This document shows, one piece after another, positions 15,988 through 24,898 of a stretch of DNA of 64,000 nt. Under the pieces are notes generated by a model. The model was not told the DNA's origin. It saw nothing but the letters and a program-made list of their open reading frames with translations, and did not search any database. How positions within the stretch are numbered: position 1 is the stretch's first letter; each line of letters starts with the position of its first letter. The translations under genes were made by a program, and so were the position numbers. The stretch comes from Hymenobacter gummosus (GTDB taxonomy: Bacteria > Bacteroidota > Bacteroidia > Cytophagales > Hymenobacteraceae): NCBI RefSeq assembly GCF_003970915.1, contig NZ_RXOF01000002.1, positions 62,001 to 126,000 of the forward strand, in the 5' to 3' direction.

Positions 15988-17880
15988 TTACTTCCCCGTC
16001 CACGTGTTGTCCTGCGGGTAGCTGTCGGGTACCCAGGTGCTGCCCAGCTTCACCTGCTCGATAGCCATGTAGCCGCCGGGCACGTGAATGGTGACGGTGC
16101 GGGCGCCGGATTCCCAGACTTCCACGCTGCGGTGAATTTTCTCCGTCTTCTTGGTCGTGAAGGTGATGGTCAGGTCGACGGGCAAGGGCTTGCTGCCCTT
16201 GGACTCAACGACGATGTCGTAGCCGTCGGCTTTCTTGGTCACGCTCTGAATGGCCAGGTCGGGGTAGCCGTTGTCGAAAAACCAGCGCTGCCAGAACCAG
16301 TTCAGGTTGCGGCCCGCGCCGGCGTTCATGCTGTTGAAGAAGTCGTAGGGCATGGGGTGCTTGCCCTGCCAGGTGCGGATGTAGTGGTGCAGTGCCTTGG
16401 TAAACAGCTCGTCGCCGAGCATATCCTTCACGTAGAGGTAGCCCAGGCCGGGCTTGGGGTAGGAGTTGAGGAAGAAGGCCGTCCCGGTTTGCTGGGTGCT
16501 GAGCGTGGTAATGGGCACGTCGACTTCGGTGGCGGCCGCGCCGGCGTAGGGGGCAATGCCGTAGTCGTCCTGCAGCTTGGGGTCGATGATGCTCGAAATC
16601 AGCCACTCACCGATGGTAGCCCAGCCCTCGTCCATCCAGCCGTACTTCGTCTCGTTGGTGCCCATGTAGAAGGGAAACATGGTGTGGAAGATTTCGTGGT
16701 CGGTGAGGGTAATGGCATCCCCGCGGGTGTCCACGGGGTTGTCGTTCACCATCATCGGGTACTCCATCTGGTCCAGCCCGTCGAATACGGTGATGTGCGG
16801 GTAGGGGAACGGCCACCGGGGGAAGGTGTAGCTCATGGCTTCCACCGTCTTGCGCCCGAACTGCACCACCTCCTCGTAGTCCTTGTGCTTGGGGTTGTAC
16901 ACGGCATCGACGCGGGTGCGGCGCTTGGTGGCCGGGTCCACCACCAGGCTGGTGCTCTGCCACACGTAGTGGTCGGAGGTGGCGAAGGCGAAGTCCGTCA
17001 CGTTCTGGGCCTCGAAGTGCCAGGTGTTCTGCGCATTCGGGGCGGTGATGCCGCGGCGCTGGGCTTCCTGCGCACTGACGATGGTGGTGTAGCCGTCCTT
17101 CTGCTCGGCCTCGCGCAGGCGCTTGAGGTAGGGCTTGGTCAGCACCTGCTCGGCGTTGGTCAGGTCGCCGGTGGCCCACACGAGGAAGTCGCGGGGCACG
17201 GTAATGTCGGCCTTGAAAGAGCAGAAGTCGTTGTAGAACTCCTGCTGGCCGTTGTACTGAAACTCGTTCCAGCCGTCGATGTCGTCGTAGACGGCCACGC
17301 GGGGGAAGAAGTAGGCCACAAAATCGGCCCCCGGCTCCACCTCGCCGGTGCGGGTGTGGGAGCCTTTGTTCAGGGTGTAGGCGTAGGTCACCGACAGCTT
17401 CACCGCCTGCTTGGGCCCCAGCGTCTGCGGCAGCGGCACCGACATATTGGTGGCCTGCACGCGCAGCTTGGCCGCGTCCACGGCCTGCCCGTTCACCGTC
17501 ACGCGCTCAATCTGCACGCCCTCGCCGATGTCCTCCGGGCTCATGCGGCTGGCCCGGGGGGCACCTTTCTGGTAGAGGTTGGGGTAGAGCTTAAGCAGCA
17601 GGCGCGGCAGCTCGTCGGGGCTGTTGTTCTGGTAGCTGATGTCGACCGTGCCCTTCACCAGGCGCGTGGCCGGGTCGAAGTTGATTTTCAGGGCGTAGTC
17701 GGCCGTGTTCTGCCAGTAGTTGGGGCCGGGCTGCCCGTCGGCGGAGCGGGTGCCCTTGGCGTAGGTGGCCAGCAGGTTGCGCGGGATGGGCAGCGTGGGC
17801 GCCGGGGTGGCTTGCTGGGCGAAAGAGGCGAGCGGGCTGAGGGCGAGGAGAGAGGCGGCGAGCAGGCCAGGAAGGTTCAT
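15988..17880 (-). CDS. Secreted M1-family aminopeptidase-like metallopeptidase
   Basis: A 630-residue exported peptidase with signal peptide MNLPGLLAASLLALSPLASFAQ. The beta-sandwich N-terminal domain precedes the catalytic domain containing GLDQMEYPMM (the substrate-binding GxMEN-like segment) and the zinc site HEIFH, with the third ligand Glu in MDEGWA 18 residues on. Family members remove N-terminal residues from peptides. Signal peptide but no sorting domain suggests periplasmic or outer-membrane location. Start 17880 gives a clean signal peptide; upstream in-frame Met codons precede an intergenic repeat. The stop abuts the stop of the convergent AT-rich gene with no spacer. Confidence 0.9.
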   Translation of the reverse strand: MNLPGLLAASLLALSPLASFAQQATPAPTLPIPRNLLATYAKGTRSADGQPGPNYWQNTADYALKINFDPATRLVKGTVDISYQNNSPDELPRLLLKLYPNLYQKGAPRASRMSPEDIGEGVQIERVTVNGQAVDAAKLRVQATNMSVPLPQTLGPKQAVKLSVTYAYTLNKGSHTRTGEVEPGADFVAYFFPRVAVYDDIDGWNEFQYNGQQEFYNDFCSFKADITVPRDFLVWATGDLTNAEQVLTKPYLKRLREAEQKDGYTTIVSAQEAQRRGITAPNAQNTWHFEAQNVTDFAFATSDHYVWQSTSLVVDPATKRRTRVDAVYNPKHKDYEEVVQFGRKTVEAMSYTFPRWPFPYPHITVFDGLDQMEYPMMVNDNPVDTRGDAITLTDHEIFHTMFPFYMGTNETKYGWMDEGWATIGEWLISSIIDPKLQDDYGIAPYAGAAATEVDVPITTLSTQQTGTAFFLNSYPKPGLGYLYVKDMLGDELFTKALHHYIRTWQGKHPMPYDFFNSMNAGAGRNLNWFWQRWFFDNGYPDLAIQSVTKKADGYDIVVESKGSKPLPVDLTITFTTKKTEKIHRSVEVWESGARTVTIHVPGGYMAIEQVKLGSTWVPDSYPQDNTWTGK

Positions 17881-17905
17881 GCGGAGCGGGAAAGGGAGCG
17901 GAACA

Positions 17906-18000
17906 GTCATCCTGAACGCAGGGAAGGGCCTTCTCACGCTTGAACAGCAGGCGTCAGGTAGTTCTGACGTGAGAAGGTCCTTCGCTACGCTCAGGATGAC
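17906..18000. repeat. GTCATCCTGA-type inverted repeat
   Basis: Outer arms GTCATCCTGA (17906-17915) and TCAGGATGAC (17991-18000) are perfect complements; inner arms CCTTCTCACG (17929-17938) and CGTGAGAAGG (17968-17977) extend the stem. The words CTGAGCGTAGCGAAGGACCTT reappear in part at 61514-61601, so this family has two copies in the window. Confidence 0.8.
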
Positions 18001-18028
18001 AGCTTAAACAACGACACAACTGCTTGCC

Positions 18029-19159
18029 TTACTTCAGCCGCACCAGCGTGGCGCCGTAGCCGAACTTCTCCTTGCGCGCCTCCTCGAAGAACTTGATGTC
18101 GCGGTTGCGGCTCAGGCGCTTGTGCAGCTCCTTGCGCAGCGTGCCGTTGCCTACGCCGTGGATAAACACGATTTCGTGCATGTTGGTGGCCAGAGCCCGG
18201 CTTAGCGCGTCCTCGAAGGCGGCGGTTTGCAATTCCAGCACGGCGGTGTTGCTCAGGCCCTCGGTGCCGCCTTCGGGCTTGAGGGCTTCCAGGTGCAGGT
18301 CCACCTCGTGGGGCGGGGGCACGATGGCCTTGGCCGGCTCGGGCTTGGGGGCGGGCACCACGGTTTTGGCGTCGCCGCGGAGCTTGTCGGCCAGCTGGTC
18401 GCGCAGCTTCACCGGGTCCACGGCGGGGGCGGGCTTGGGGGCCTCGTCGGTAAGGGGCACGGGGATGGGAGCGGCGGGCTTCTCGTCGAGCTGAAACAGG
18501 TAAGCCTCGCGCTTGATGACCGGGGCCTCGCGGCGGCTGGAGTAGAACGAGCTGGCCTTGAACGAGACGCGCTTGAGCAGCGTGTCGTAGAGCGTGGCGG
18601 TGTCTAGCTGTGACGGGAGCAGCTGCACCACGGCCGTGGCCCACTGGTCGAAGTCCTTGAGGTGGCGGTGACCCAGCGGCTGGCTCACGGCCTTGGGCGC
18701 CAGCTTGTCGGCGGCCAGGGCGCGGTACTGCCCGCCGCGCTCCTCCCCGAAGGTAAAGAGCACGTCGGCGTCGGTGTTGTTGATGAGGTGGGCCACCAGC
18801 AGCTCCGAGGTTTGCTGCACCAGGGCCAGGTACAGGCCCTTGGGCGCGGGCGGGGCCGGGGCGGCTTTGGCGGGCGTGCTGGTGCTGCCGCTGGGCGTCG
18901 TCGTGGTAGTGGGCGCGGCCGGGGCGGCTTTGCCGGGCTTACCGGGCTTGATGGGGCGCGGGGCGGCTACCTGCGAAGGGGCCAACTCGCTGCCGCCGAA
19001 GGCTTTGAACTCCTCCGCGGCCACCAGCACCAGCTCCGAGCGCAGCACCGGCACCGGGAAATCATCAATGGTGACTTCCACCAGGTTCTGGTCGAGGATG
19101 CGGGTAACGATGCCTTCTTCGCGGCCCGACATGAGGCGCACACGGTCTCCGATATTCAT
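18029..19159 (-). CDS. DUF2027 and Smr domain protein
   Basis: A 376-residue protein. It starts with MNIGDRVRLMSGREEGIV, an SH3-like or MutS2-type N-terminal module, continues with a DUF2027-like middle region (about 105-240, LYLALVQQTSEL to VSFKASSFYS), an Ala/Pro/Lys-rich linker, and ends in an Smr domain (about 290-376) with VDLHLEAL and the catalytic-loop motif FIHGVGNGTLRKEL. Smr domains nick or bind nucleic acids; in MutS2 proteins they act on recombination or collided-ribosome mRNA. This DUF2027-Smr combination is characteristic of Bacteroidota, and its role is not established. Confidence 0.88.
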   Translation of the reverse strand: MNIGDRVRLMSGREEGIVTRILDQNLVEVTIDDFPVPVLRSELVLVAAEEFKAFGGSELAPSQVAAPRPIKPGKPGKAAPAAPTTTTTPSGSTSTPAKAAPAPPAPKGLYLALVQQTSELLVAHLINNTDADVLFTFGEERGGQYRALAADKLAPKAVSQPLGHRHLKDFDQWATAVVQLLPSQLDTATLYDTLLKRVSFKASSFYSSRREAPVIKREAYLFQLDEKPAAPIPVPLTDEAPKPAPAVDPVKLRDQLADKLRGDAKTVVPAPKPEPAKAIVPPPHEVDLHLEALKPEGGTEGLSNTAVLELQTAAFEDALSRALATNMHEIVFIHGVGNGTLRKELHKRLSRNRDIKFFEEARKEKFGYGATLVRLK

Positions 19160-19320
19160 GAATCGCTGATTTTACTTGATTTCTTTGATTGGCTTGTGCC
19201 TTCCTACGGTTACGCTGATTGCGGGCAACAAGTGCCCCACCGGGCGTAGGGAAGGGGGTAAAGGTCGGCAGAGAATCGGGAAAGTTGCCTGGGCCGTCTG
19301 AAAGGAGGGATGACCAAGGC

Positions 19321-19544
19321 CGCTTCTCGAAGCGCCCGTTGGCGTGAGCTGTTGAAGGGCCCCGCTTCGAGAAGCAGCGGGTTGTTACAGTCCAGGAAGC
19401 CCGTCGCTTCTAGAAGCGGGGCCCTAGCCTGGGGGTAGCAGCTCCCCGCTTCTCGAAGCGGTGACCTTCACACAGTACGCAAGCCCGTCGCTTCGAGAAG
19501 CGGGGGGCTCCACTCACCCGAAATACCGGCTGCTTCGAGAAGCG
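19321..19544. repeat. Six palindromes in exact 42-bp phase
   Basis: Six copies of the palindrome CGCTTCnnGAAGCG start at 19321, 19363, 19405, 19447, 19489 and 19531 (the last begins with T, and the second ends in A rather than G). Every step is exactly 42 bp. The two central bases are TC, GA, TA, TC, GA, GA. The roughly 28-bp spacers between them share no obvious sequence. The array fills the gap between the DUF2027-Smr and DUF2279 genes and has no coding character. Confidence 0.9.
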
Positions 19545-19586
19545 GCCGGCTGCGCCTGGTGTCGTAGCCGCGCGGGCGGCGGGAGT

Positions 19587-20660
19587 TTAGTAATACAGCC
19601 CATGCAGCACCAGCCCGCGCTTGCGGTTCAGCTCCAGGGCCGGGGCGGGCAGATGGAAGATGCTGGCCACGTAAAAAACCGTGCGCAGCGCCTTGCTGCG
19701 CGTCGGGATGCGGCGCAGGTCGATGTCGACCGAGAGATAGTACTGCCGGTAGTTGTCGAGGCCGGCGGCGCGGTTGGTATTGGGGTCGTTATACACCATC
19801 TGCTGGGCGCCGTAGCCCAGGGCCGGTTGCAGCCAGCGGGGCCAGCGGCTGCTTTCAGGCAGAAAGGCGCCTACGTCGGTGCACAGCCAGTAGGTCTGCC
19901 CGTTGTAGTCCTTGAGCAGCCGCTCCCCGAAGCTTTTGCCGAGTACGTTGGGCCGGTAGGCGGCGTAGGGCGTCAGGCGGAACGACACCTTGGGCATGAC
20001 GCGCACCTCACCCCAGGCCAGCTGCTGCCCGATCAGGCCCGCCGAGCCCAGGAAGTTGGCCGCCAGGTCGGTGGCGGAGGCGCCGTAGGCCGGGTCCAGC
20101 CCGTCGAAGTACTCAATGGGGCTCTGCAGCAGGAAGCCCACGAAGCCGCCGTACCACAGGGCTTTGCGCTCCGGCAGGCCGGCCCAGCGCAGCAGGTCTA
20201 CCGCCCCGCGGCTTTCGTGAAAGGCGCCCCAGAAGTGCCCGGCCTTGTCGAGCTGCTTCCACTCGGGCAGGTCGTTGAACCAGTGAAACCGCTCCCGCGG
20301 CCCCGTGTACCAGCTCCGGCTCAGGGCGTAGTAGGTGCCCGTGTAGCCCACGGCAAAGGTGCCGATGACCAGCGGCAGCCGGTGCCGGGGCACCACCGCG
20401 GCCGGTTGCGGCAGCGAATCGAGCGGCAGCAGGGGCAGGCGGGCGGGCCAGGTGGGGTGGAAAACGTGCGGGTTGGGCTGCTGCAGGGCCCGCATAAGTG
20501 CCTGAGAAGAGCGGCTTGGATTGGTCGAATCAGGGGATACCGACTGGGGCGGGAGGGGCGCGGGCGCAATGGTTTGGGCCCCGGCTGAGTGAGTGCTCAA
20601 TCCATTAAATAACATTAATAAACCACACAAATAAAAACCGGAGTAACTTAGTGCCGCCAT
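19587..20660 (-). CDS. DUF2279 family exported protein
   Basis: A 357-residue protein with an N-terminal hydrophobic segment ending near SAGAQ (residue 29), probably a signal peptide. The core (about 105-230) has VGYTGTYYALSRSWY, HWFNDLPEWKQLDKAGHFWGA and GFLLQSPIEYFDGLDPAYGASATD, matching DUF2279/YfiM-like proteins, which carry a conserved Asp/His and Glu set in a membrane-proximal fold. The C-terminal half looks like outer-membrane strands. Function unknown. It is divergent from the amylase gene across 114 bases. Confidence 0.75.
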   Translation of the reverse strand: MAALSYSGFYLCGLLMLFNGLSTHSAGAQTIAPAPLPPQSVSPDSTNPSRSSQALMRALQQPNPHVFHPTWPARLPLLPLDSLPQPAAVVPRHRLPLVIGTFAVGYTGTYYALSRSWYTGPRERFHWFNDLPEWKQLDKAGHFWGAFHESRGAVDLLRWAGLPERKALWYGGFVGFLLQSPIEYFDGLDPAYGASATDLAANFLGSAGLIGQQLAWGEVRVMPKVSFRLTPYAAYRPNVLGKSFGERLLKDYNGQTYWLCTDVGAFLPESSRWPRWLQPALGYGAQQMVYNDPNTNRAAGLDNYRQYYLSVDIDLRRIPTRSKALRTVFYVASIFHLPAPALELNRKRGLVLHGLYY

Positions 20661-20774
20661 AGCCCGAAAAGTACGCAGAAATGCCCGAAACGCTCAATTA
20701 GAGCCGACCGGAACCAGCGTCCCCGCCGGGCTTGTTGCCCCGAAAATGATTTTTCCCAACCATTCCCACTCCTA

Positions 20775-23612
20775 ATGAAAACACTTCGACTCCTGGCCGT
20801 GCTGCTGCTGGCGCTGACCGGCGCGGTGCGGGCGCAGGTGGTAACCACCAACCCGGCCTTCTTCACCGCCGCCGACCCGGTGACCTTGACCTTCGACGCC
20901 TCGCAGGGCAACCAAGGGCTCAACAACTTCACCGGCGACGTGTACGCCCACATCGGCGTCATCACCAACCTCAGCTCCTCGCCCTCCGACTGGAAGTACG
21001 TGAAATTCGGCAATTTCAACGTGCCTGACCCGTCCATTCAGCTCACCCGCATCAGCACCAACCGCTACACCTTGAGCATCACGCCGAGCGTGCGGGCCTG
21101 GTTTGGCGTGCCGGCCTCCGAGCAGATTCTGAAGCTGGCCATGGTGTTCCGCAACGGCGCCGGCACCCAGGTGGGCCGCGCCACCGGCGGCGGCGACATT
21201 TTCGTGGACGTGCAGCAGAACGCCAACCTCTCGGTACGCATCACCGCGCCCGTGGTGGGCCAGAACCCGCTGTTCATCAACAGCGGCTCGGCCGTGAACG
21301 TGACGGGCACCGCATCCCAGGCCGCCACGCTCACCCTCACGCTCAACGGCACGCAGGTAGCCCAGCAAACTAATGCCACCACCCTGTCGGGCTCGGTGAC
21401 GCCGACCCAAACCGGCCGCAACGTTATCCGCCTGACGGCCGCCGTGGGCACCACCTCGGTGTCCGACTCGGCCATCGTCTACATCCGCCCGGCTGTGACC
21501 ACCGCCGCCCTGCCCACCGGCGTGCGCGACGGTATCAACTACCTGCCCGGCGGCACCTCGGCCGTGCTGGTGCTGACGGCCCCCAGCAAGCAGTTCGTGT
21601 ACGCCATCGGCGAGTTCAACAACTGGCGCCCCGAAACCAGCGCCTATATGAACAAGACCCCCGACGGCAACAAGTGGTGGGTGCAGCTCAATGGCCTGAC
21701 CGCCGGCCGCGAGTACGCCTTCCAGTACCTCGTCGACGGGGAGCTGCGCGTGGCCGACCCCTACGCCGAGAAGGTGCTCGACCCCAACAACGACCGGTTT
21801 ATCCCGGCCGTGACCTACCCCAACCTGAAAGCCTACCCCACGGGCCAGACCACCGGCATCGTGTCGGTGCTGCAGACCAACGCCCCGGCCTACACCTGGA
21901 CGGCCACCAACTACCAGCGCCCGGCTAAGTCGAAGCTGGTGATTTACGAGCTGCTCCCGCGCGACTTCATTGCCCGCCACGACTACCAGACGCTCATCGA
22001 CACGCTGGGCTACCTGCAGCGCCTGGGCGTCAACGCCATCGAGCTGATGCCGGTGAACGAGTTCGAGGGCAATGAGTCCTGGGGCTACAACCCCTCGTTC
22101 CACTTCGCCCCCGACAAGTACTACGGCCCCAAAAACGAGCTGAAGCGCTTCGTCGATGCGGCCCACGCCCGCGGCATGGCCGTGATTCTGGACGTAGTGC
22201 TCAACCACGCCTTCGGCCAGAACCCGATGGTGCAGATGTACTTCGACGGCACCACCGGCAAGCCCGCGGCCAACTCGCCCTGGTTTAACGTGGACGCCAC
22301 CCACCCCTTCAACGTGGGCTACGACTTCAACCACGAAAGCGCCTTCACCAAGGCCTACTCCAAGCGCGTGATGGAGCACTGGATTCAGGAGTACCGCGTC
22401 GACGGCTACCGCTTCGACCTCTCCAAGGGCTTCACCCAGACCCCGAACCCCAACGACGTGGGCGCCTGGGGCCGCTTCGACCAGTCGCGCGTCAACATCT
22501 GGACGGACTACAACAACGCCATCCGCGCCGTCGACCCGAACGCCTTCGTCATCCTGGAGCACTTCGCCGACAACTCGGAGGAGCTGGCCCTCTCGAACGC
22601 CGGCATGATGCTGTGGGGCAACCTGAACCACAACTACAACGAGGCCACCATGGGCTGGCTGGCCAACTCCAACTTCAGCTGGGGCTACTACGGCGCCGGC
22701 AACGGCGGCCGCGGCTGGACGCAGCCGAACCTGGTGACCTACATGGAAAGCCACGACGAGGAGCGCCTGATGTTCAAGAACATCACCTACGGCAACCAGT
22801 CGAACCCCGCCCACGACACGCGCAGCCTGCCCGTGGCCCTGGCCCGCCACGAGGCCGCCGCCGCCTTCTTCTTCACCGTGCCTGGCCCGAAGATGATCTG
22901 GCAGTTCGGCGAAACTGGCTACGACGTGAGCATCGACTTCAACGGCCGCGTGGGCAACAAGCCCATCCGCTGGAGCGACTACCAAGACCCGAACCGCCGC
23001 AAGCTCTACGACGTGTACAGCTCGCTTATCGCCCTGAAGAAAAGCCAGCCGGTATTTGACAACCCCACCAGCTACGCCCAGCAGCTGGCCGGCGCCGCCA
23101 AGAGCATCCACCTGAGCGACGCGGCCCAGAAGATTACCATCATCGGCAACTTCGATGTGACCAGCACCACCATCGACCCGGCCTTCCAACAGACCGGCAA
23201 GTGGTACGACTACCTGAAGGGGGACAGCATCACCGTGACCAACGTGAATGCCCAGCGCACCCTGCAGCCCGGTGAGTACCACGTGTACACCACCACCCGC
23301 GTGCGCCGCCCCGCCACCGTGCTGGCCTCCAAAGCCGCCCAGCAGGTAGCCGCCCTGGGCCTGACCGTGGCCCCGAACCCCACCGCCAGCCGCGCCACCG
23401 TGCGCCTGACCGTGCCCACCGCCGCCCCGGTTACCGTATCGGTGCGCAACGTCATCGGCCGCGAGGTGCGCCGCGTGCAGCAAGCCGCCCGCCCCGCCGG
23501 CGCCACGGTAGAGGTACCGCTGACGCTGGACGGCCTGGCCGCCGGCGTGTACCTGGTGAACGTGCAGGCCGGCTCGGCTACGGCCACTACCCGCCTGGTG
23601 GTGCAGCCCTAA
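20775..23612 (+). CDS. Secreted GH13 alpha-amylase family protein with T9SS sorting domain
   Basis: A 945-residue exported glycoside hydrolase. Signal peptide MKTLRLLAVLLLALTGAVRAQ. Ig/E-set modules (about 25-265), including a CBM48-like segment with FVYAIGEFNNW, precede the TIM barrel. GH13 regions: DVVLNH (I), GYRFDLSKG with the nucleophile Asp (II), VILEHF with the acid/base Glu (III), and MESHDEER (IV, replacing the common NHD). The last 80 residues form a type A sorting domain starting LTVAPNPTAS and ending VVQP, so it should be secreted by the type IX system and anchored on the surface. It probably cuts alpha-1,4-glucans for the SusCDE system encoded further on. A strong terminator follows. 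Confidence 0.93.
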   Translation: MKTLRLLAVLLLALTGAVRAQVVTTNPAFFTAADPVTLTFDASQGNQGLNNFTGDVYAHIGVITNLSSSPSDWKYVKFGNFNVPDPSIQLTRISTNRYTLSITPSVRAWFGVPASEQILKLAMVFRNGAGTQVGRATGGGDIFVDVQQNANLSVRITAPVVGQNPLFINSGSAVNVTGTASQAATLTLTLNGTQVAQQTNATTLSGSVTPTQTGRNVIRLTAAVGTTSVSDSAIVYIRPAVTTAALPTGVRDGINYLPGGTSAVLVLTAPSKQFVYAIGEFNNWRPETSAYMNKTPDGNKWWVQLNGLTAGREYAFQYLVDGELRVADPYAEKVLDPNNDRFIPAVTYPNLKAYPTGQTTGIVSVLQTNAPAYTWTATNYQRPAKSKLVIYELLPRDFIARHDYQTLIDTLGYLQRLGVNAIELMPVNEFEGNESWGYNPSFHFAPDKYYGPKNELKRFVDAAHARGMAVILDVVLNHAFGQNPMVQMYFDGTTGKPAANSPWFNVDATHPFNVGYDFNHESAFTKAYSKRVMEHWIQEYRVDGYRFDLSKGFTQTPNPNDVGAWGRFDQSRVNIWTDYNNAIRAVDPNAFVILEHFADNSEELALSNAGMMLWGNLNHNYNEATMGWLANSNFSWGYYGAGNGGRGWTQPNLVTYMESHDEERLMFKNITYGNQSNPAHDTRSLPVALARHEAAAAFFFTVPGPKMIWQFGETGYDVSIDFNGRVGNKPIRWSDYQDPNRRKLYDVYSSLIALKKSQPVFDNPTSYAQQLAGAAKSIHLSDAAQKITIIGNFDVTSTTIDPAFQQTGKWYDYLKGDSITVTNVNAQRTLQPGEYHVYTTTRVRRPATVLASKAAQQVAALGLTVAPNPTASRATVRLTVPTAAPVTVSVRNVIGREVRRVQQAARPAGATVEVPLTLDGLAAGVYLVNVQAGSATATTRLVVQP

Positions 23613-23616
23613 GCGC

Positions 23617-23652
23617 AATGATTGAATGACCGGATGACTGAATGATTGATTT
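23617..23652. repeat. One-armed 8-bp-period repeat
   Basis: CAATGATT, GAATGACC, GGATGACT and GAATGATT follow each other in 8-bp register directly after the amylase stop. Unlike the other octamer-period elements, no complementary arm is seen nearby, so this looks like a half element. Confidence 0.65.
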
Positions 23653-23672
23653 GGTCAGACGGCTCCCAGCGG

Positions 23673-23707
23673 AAAGCCCGCTCCGAACAACTCGGAGCGG
23701 GCTTTTT
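23673..23707 (+). terminator. Rho-independent terminator after the amylase gene
   Basis: AAAGCCCGCTCCGA (23673-23686) pairs perfectly with TCGGAGCGGGCTTT (23692-23705) and is followed by T residues. Confidence 0.92.
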
Positions 23708-23748
23708 CGTGCCTGGCAGTGGCGGACCGAAGCAAGGGCCACGTCGTC

Positions 23749-23945
23749 CACAGCCGCGTAGCGGCGCCATGTTGGTAGCAATATGAGGAGGGAAGAACAG
23801 CCGAGCTGCAGCGCAGCGGCATGGTCTTGCTGAGGTTGAACGACGATTCGCATCTGGAAGGCGCCTGGACCATGCCGCTGCGCTGCAGCTCGAACGTGCT
23901 ATAAGCGTGGTATTTCTACCAACATGGCGCCGCTACGCGGCTGTG
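23749..23945. repeat. Doubly nested palindromic element, copy 1
   Basis: The outer 30-base arms (23749-23778 and 23916-23945) and the inner 25-base arms (23802-23826 and 23868-23892) are each perfectly complementary. The outer arm contains GGCGCCATGTTGGTAG, the inner arm GAGCTGCAGCGCAGCGGCAT. It is non-coding. A second, diverged copy is at 43270-43447. It resembles a MITE or paired-REP element; no transposase is nearby. Confidence 0.9.
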
Positions 23946-23981
23946 GGTCCGAGCCGACCAACCACACTAAATACTTAAACG

Positions 23982-24019
23982 CCGAAGGGGCGCCGCGTAT
24001 GCCCGCAGCGCCCCTTCGG
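23982..24019 (-). terminator. Terminator hairpin after the sugar kinase gene
   Basis: CCGAAGGGGCGC (23982-23993) and GCGCCCCTTCGG (24008-24019) form a perfect 12-bp stem, followed on the minus strand by CGTTTAAG. It lies 19 bases past the kinase stop. Confidence 0.75.
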
Positions 24020-24037
24020 TAATCAACACTGCTGATA

Positions 24038-24898
24038 CTACTCCGCCGCGGCCATTTCCACGTGGTAGTCCACCAGCGAATCGATAGGGGAGCGGATGAT
24101 TTTGCCGACTTCCATGCCGTGGGCGCGGGCCACCTGGGCCAGCGCGTCGCGGAAGTTGTAGCCCACCGAGCCTACGCAGTTGAACGAGTAGTTCTGGTAG
24201 CCCGGGTACTGAATGACCAGGTTCTTGAAGAAGGCCTCGAAGCCGTCGACCACGATGTCGCGGCAGTAGCTCACGTTGTTGTGGTCGTAGGCAAATTTGC
24301 TGAACGAGGCCAGGAAGCGGTTCGGCAGCGGCTGGTTGTACACGCGGTCGAAAATCTGCTCGTTGTCCAGGCCGTACTGCTGGCGGAAAGCCTCCTGCAG
24401 GCCGTCGGGCAGCAGGCCGCGCATGTAGTCGCGCAGCAGGCGCTTGCCGATCCAGGAGCCGGAGCCCTCGTCGCCGAGGAAGTAGCCCAGCGAGTCGATG
24501 TTGTGGGTAATGTCCTTGCCGTCGTAGATGGCCGAATTGGTACCCGTGCCGAGGATGGCCGCGAAGCCCGGCTTGTTGCCCAGCAGGGCGCGGGCCGAGG
24601 CCAGCAAATCGTGACCTACGAACACGTTGGCCAGCGGAAACACCTGGCGCATGGCTTTTTCGACGATGGCCACGTTCTGCTGGGTGGAGCAGCCGGCGCC
24701 GTAGTAGCTCACCTCGCGCACGGCCTGGCGGTTCAGCGTGTCGGGCAGGCTCTGGTCGAGCGAGGCCACGATGCCGGCCGTATCGATGAAGTAGGGGTTG
24801 TAGCCCTCGGTGTTGAAGTGGACGCGCTGCTGCGGGTCGGCCAGGTCAAGCTGGCACCAGCTGGTTTTCGTCGAGCCTCCGTCGGCAATCAGAATCAT
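24038..24898 (-). CDS. BadF/BcrA-type sugar kinase (N-acetylglucosamine kinase-like)
   Basis: A 286-residue ASKHA-fold kinase. MILIADGGSTKTSW is the phosphate-1 loop, GAGCSTQQN and VGHDLLASARALL give the connect and metal-binding segments, and ILGTGTNSAIYDG with GYFLGDEGSGSWIGK are the adenosine and sugar-site motifs typical of N-acetylglucosamine kinases. It phosphorylates an aminosugar or hexose in the cytoplasm. Its place between a secreted amylase and a Sus-type locus makes glucose a reasonable alternative substrate. Start 24898 gives the canonical N-terminus; the longer frame has a non-conserved extension. Confidence 0.82.
   Translation of the reverse strand: MILIADGGSTKTSWCQLDLADPQQRVHFNTEGYNPYFIDTAGIVASLDQSLPDTLNRQAVREVSYYGAGCSTQQNVAIVEKAMRQVFPLANVFVGHDLLASARALLGNKPGFAAILGTGTNSAIYDGKDITHNIDSLGYFLGDEGSGSWIGKRLLRDYMRGLLPDGLQEAFRQQYGLDNEQIFDRVYNQPLPNRFLASFSKFAYDHNNVSYCRDIVVDGFEAFFKNLVIQYPGYQNYSFNCVGSVGYNFRDALAQVARAHGMEVGKIIRSPIDSLVDYHVEMAAAE

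Noticed and set aside
19321-19544. CRISPR array
   Set aside because: Regular spacing with unlike spacers resembles CRISPR, but the repeat is a 14-bp palindrome with variable centre, the spacers are about 28 bp, and no cas gene or leader is present.
20772-23618. A 948-codon minus-strand frame opposite the amylase
   Set aside because: Same explanation: no domain features, His/Val/Gly-rich translation, fully inside a well-supported gene.
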